Assembly (NCBI GenBank): GCA_035406685.1 | Contig: DAONLM010000164.1 | Location: 1-7,063 of the forward strand | DNA: 7,063 nt | Direction of reading: 5' to 3' | From: DAONLM01 sp035406685 | GTDB taxonomy: Bacteria; Spirochaetota; GWE2-31-10; MWDO01 | Part shown: positions 4,687 through 7,063 of the stretch, piece by piece | Layout: the number at the start of each line of letters is the position of its first letter | Numbering within the stretch: position 1 is the stretch's first letter | Notes under the pieces: generated by a model | Seen by the model: the letters and a program-made list of their open reading frames with translations, nothing else | Told to the model about the DNA's origin: nothing | Database searches by the model: none | Position numbers and translations under genes: made by a program

Positions 4687-7063
4687 CTATTTTACGCTTA
4701 CTGGAAAGTCCGGAACAGATTCTGGTATTATTGTAGTAGGCTTTTGCAATCCCTCTGTTATTTTACTCACATTAGTCGTAACAAAAAGATCTAACTCTTT
4801 TATTGTTATGATATTGTCTTTATTATAATCAGCCTCTCCCTTAACAAGTCCATTTATAAGTGACAATGTAAATGCTCCATGACCCCAACTTTCATCCTCA
4901 TAAGAATAGGAATTACCAGTAGTCGCAGTCATAATAACCTGTCCAGTACCAGAATTTATAATATCTTTTATTGCCTTTGTAAAATCATTAATGCCTCTTC
5001 TTGAACCCATAATATTACCAGAATGACAGGTATCAACTAAAAACAGGACTTTAGAAGGTAGGTTTACCACAATATCTTTAAAATCACTCCATTTTACCGC
5101 AGTTCTCCTGAGATTATCTATATCAGCCTCATGATTTAAAAAGTAAAATACACCAAGATCATCGTTAATCCCGTGGCCAGCAACAAATATGACAGCAACA
5201 TCTTTTTGAGTAACTGATTTATAGATCCAATCAAGCCCATTGAGAATGTTATCTCTATTAGCATCGCCATTTATCATCAACTTATACTTTACATCATTAT
5301 ACAGTTTTCCTTTCTGAGATAAGAAGGCATCAACTACTGCCATTGCATCTTTATCGGCAAAATTAAGATTGAGTTCCTGATTTTTATATTTAGAAACCCC
5401 TATTGATAAAACATATAGATCTGGCTTGTAGTATACATCCTCTCTTTTTGGTATCTCCATTTCAACTGATAATATTACAGGGTTACTAACTGAAAATTTA
5501 TTCTTTGCAGTAATTGCTATTAAAGAAGTTTTATCAGTTAATTCTACAACTGTCTCTAAATTTATTTTTGAAAGACTATTCTGACTGGATAAATCTATTG
5601 TAGTATAAACTCTTCCATTCAAAAGAATTGTTACTGATTCAACAGGATAATTAGATTTGTTATCAACAGTATATTTTAAGACAATTTTCGGTTCCTTTAC
5701 TTTTATAAATAATTCTACTGGAGAAATCATCTCTATAACTGGCGGATAAACATCTCTTATATTATCATAATTTTTACTAATAGAACTATCTTTTGATTGT
5801 GATAACTCTAAAGCCTTTTTCTCATCTCTTGTGATAAAAATATTCTCAACCACATCTGGCTTATATAATTGGGTATAAAATCTATCAGAACCATAAAAAA
5901 GAGCCTCTTTGAAAAGTCCTTGATTTATATGAAATCCTATATACTTATCCCCATTCACACTGGCATTATAATAACCATTCTCTGTCCACATTATCCATTC
6001 ATTATCAGAACCAATAAATATAGAACATAAAAGGTTACCAGACTCTATATCCCATATCTTCATGGTTTGATCAGCACTACCTGAAAGAAGGAATTTATTA
6101 TCTGGAGAAATTGCAATAGACCATATAGATGAATTATGTCCAATAAATTCGTTTTTAATTTCTAATGTCTTACTGTCAAGTTTATAAAAGCCATAATGCC
6201 CACCAACAATTATATACTTCCCATCATCAGTAAAACTAAAAACAGTAACAGAATCATTTATCTTTGGTAGAGTGAAAGTCTTATCGCCTACAAATAGTCT
6301 ATTATCATAGGCATACTCACTCTTTTTTAATGTAATATTATTATGAGTTAATTTTATATTTTTATATTTCTCATTACTATATTTTTCAACTCTTTTATTT
6401 ATTAAAGAAAAAGATCTCTCTATTGGATTTTTCCCTTTATAGGGAGTATCATAGTTAGTATTACCAAAAAATATCTTATCACCATCATAACTAAACCCAA
6501 CTGCAAAAACAGCATTACCTTTACCTGTTATAGAATGTTTTAAATTTAGATCTGTATCATAAATAAAAAAATCACTATTATCTCCTCCAGAACTTACTAT
6601 TGTCTTTTTATCTTTTGAAATAGCAATACTCAAAATAGTATTTGTATGAAAATAGGCTTTTTCCTCTTTGCCAGTAAGAATATTTATCTTAAAAATAGGC
6701 CTATACCAGAAATTATCATAAAGTTCAGAATAAGAGCCACCACATATCAAGGTATTATTATCTAAAAAAGCCATCTGGGCAACATGATATTCAAAAGTAC
6801 TAAAAATATTTGAGACATCCTTAATAACCTTGATAAATTTAAGATCTTTTGTCCATAATTTTATAGATCCATCAAAAGAAGAGGTAACAATATATTTACC
6901 ATCTGGCGAATAAATAACCCTATATATAATATCCTTATGTGCATTATTAATCTTTTTTACTACTTTTTTAGTTATGAGTGATACCAGATTAATACTTAAA
7001 TCAGTAGAATGATTAATAAAAATACATGGTATCCCCTTAAGATAACTCTTAACAAATATCAAC
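4687..7063 (-). CDS. WD40-repeat / caspase-like (peptidase C14) protein, 5' end outside window
   Basis: Probable cysteine protease joined to a protein-binding platform. The frame is open to the window edge, so the true start lies upstream (a TTG at 7062-7060 is possible but unsupported). Residue numbers count from that TTG, 791 in all. WD40 blades: 42-70 (ending GSIKLW), about 138-169, 180-200, 270-296 and 309-338 (ending TMKIWD); 200-268 is degenerate. Next comes the EW-x-x-W-x-x-x-GYY segment (355-365), often seen after the propeller in bacterial WD40-caspase proteins, then an Ig-like beta region (about 440-536). The C14 domain (about 547-740) has its catalytic pair: H630 in VAGHG and C679 in DTCHSG. 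Residues 745-756 (DYNKDNIITIKE) resemble an EF-hand calcium loop. No signal peptide is visible, but the N-terminus is missing. The substrate is unknown; cell death, defence or signalling roles are all inference. Confidence 0.88.
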   Translation of the reverse strand, partial: LIFVKSYLKGIPCIFINHSTDLSINLVSLITKKVVKKINNAHKDIIYRVIYSPDGKYIVTSSFDGSIKLWTKDLKFIKVIKDVSNIFSTFEYHVAQMAFLDNNTLICGGSYSELYDNFWYRPIFKINILTGKEEKAYFHTNTILSIAISKDKKTIVSSGGDNSDFFIYDTDLNLKHSITGKGNAVFAVGFSYDGDKIFFGNTNYDTPYKGKNPIERSFSLINKRVEKYSNEKYKNIKLTHNNITLKKSEYAYDNRLFVGDKTFTLPKINDSVTVFSFTDDGKYIIVGGHYGFYKLDSKTLEIKNEFIGHNSSIWSIAISPDNKFLLSGSADQTMKIWDIESGNLLCSIFIGSDNEWIMWTENGYYNASVNGDKYIGFHINQGLFKEALFYGSDRFYTQLYKPDVVENIFITRDEKKALELSQSKDSSISKNYDNIRDVYPPVIEMISPVELFIKVKEPKIVLKYTVDNKSNYPVESVTILLNGRVYTTIDLSSQNSLSKINLETVVELTDKTSLIAITAKNKFSVSNPVILSVEMEIPKREDVYYKPDLYVLSIGVSKYKNQELNLNFADKDAMAVVDAFLSQKGKLYNDVKYKLMINGDANRDNILNGLDWIYKSVTQKDVAVIFVAGHGINDDLGVFYFLNHEADIDNLRRTAVKWSDFKDIVVNLPSKVLFLVDTCHSGNIMGSRRGINDFTKAIKDIINSGTGQVIMTATTGNSYSYEDESWGHGAFTLSLINGLVKGEADYNKDNIITIKELDLFVTTNVSKITEGLQKPTTIIPESVPDFPVSVK

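Overview
The window is AT-rich bacterial DNA (roughly 30% G+C by eye). It carries a conserved chromosomal operon, rpsF-ssb-rpsR-rplI-dnaB, flanked by accessory genes. The gene order and AT-rich codon use fit several phyla. Spirochaetes are one good match: Borrelia has this same order, and the first gene loosely recalls a leptospiral family. I cannot fix the taxon from sequence alone.

Layout. At 62-580 (+) is a small DNA-binding-like protein with two ribbon-helix-helix-like halves. It is closed by a short hairpin with a T-run. At 690-718 is a near-consensus sigma-70 promoter (TTGACA, 17 bp, TATAGT), followed by a leader of about 70 nt that folds into a bulged hairpin resembling the S6:S18 autoregulatory motif. 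Next come rpsF (S6), ssb, rpsR (S18, with an intact zinc ligand set) and rplI (L9, with a long charged C-terminal tail). Between rplI and dnaB is a 107-nt element: a 12-bp closing stem, a second nested 8-bp stem and a T13 run. It looks like a terminator or attenuator placed immediately before the dnaB ribosome binding site. dnaB (replicative helicase) is complete. A separate strong promoter then drives a stand-alone PilZ-domain protein (4188-4541). The minus strand, convergent with PilZ, carries a large protein with WD40 repeats, an Ig-like region and a caspase-like (C14) protease domain. Its 5' end runs off the right edge. The convergent gap holds a perfect 11-bp inverted repeat.

How the genes work together. 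The central operon couples translation (S6, S18, L9) to replication (SSB, DnaB). The leader would let excess S6:S18 repress the operon, and the internal terminator would set dnaB output separately from the ribosomal proteins. PilZ is a probable cyclic-di-GMP receptor. The WD40-caspase protein is a probable protease with a protein-binding platform; its role (stress, cell death, defence or signalling) cannot be decided from this window.

I see no CRISPR array, insertion sequence, tRNA or rRNA. No wholly new multi-gene system is evident. The best leads are the dnaB attenuator-like element, the WD40-caspase protein, and the tandem ribbon-helix-helix gene with its abruptly GC-rich 3' segment.
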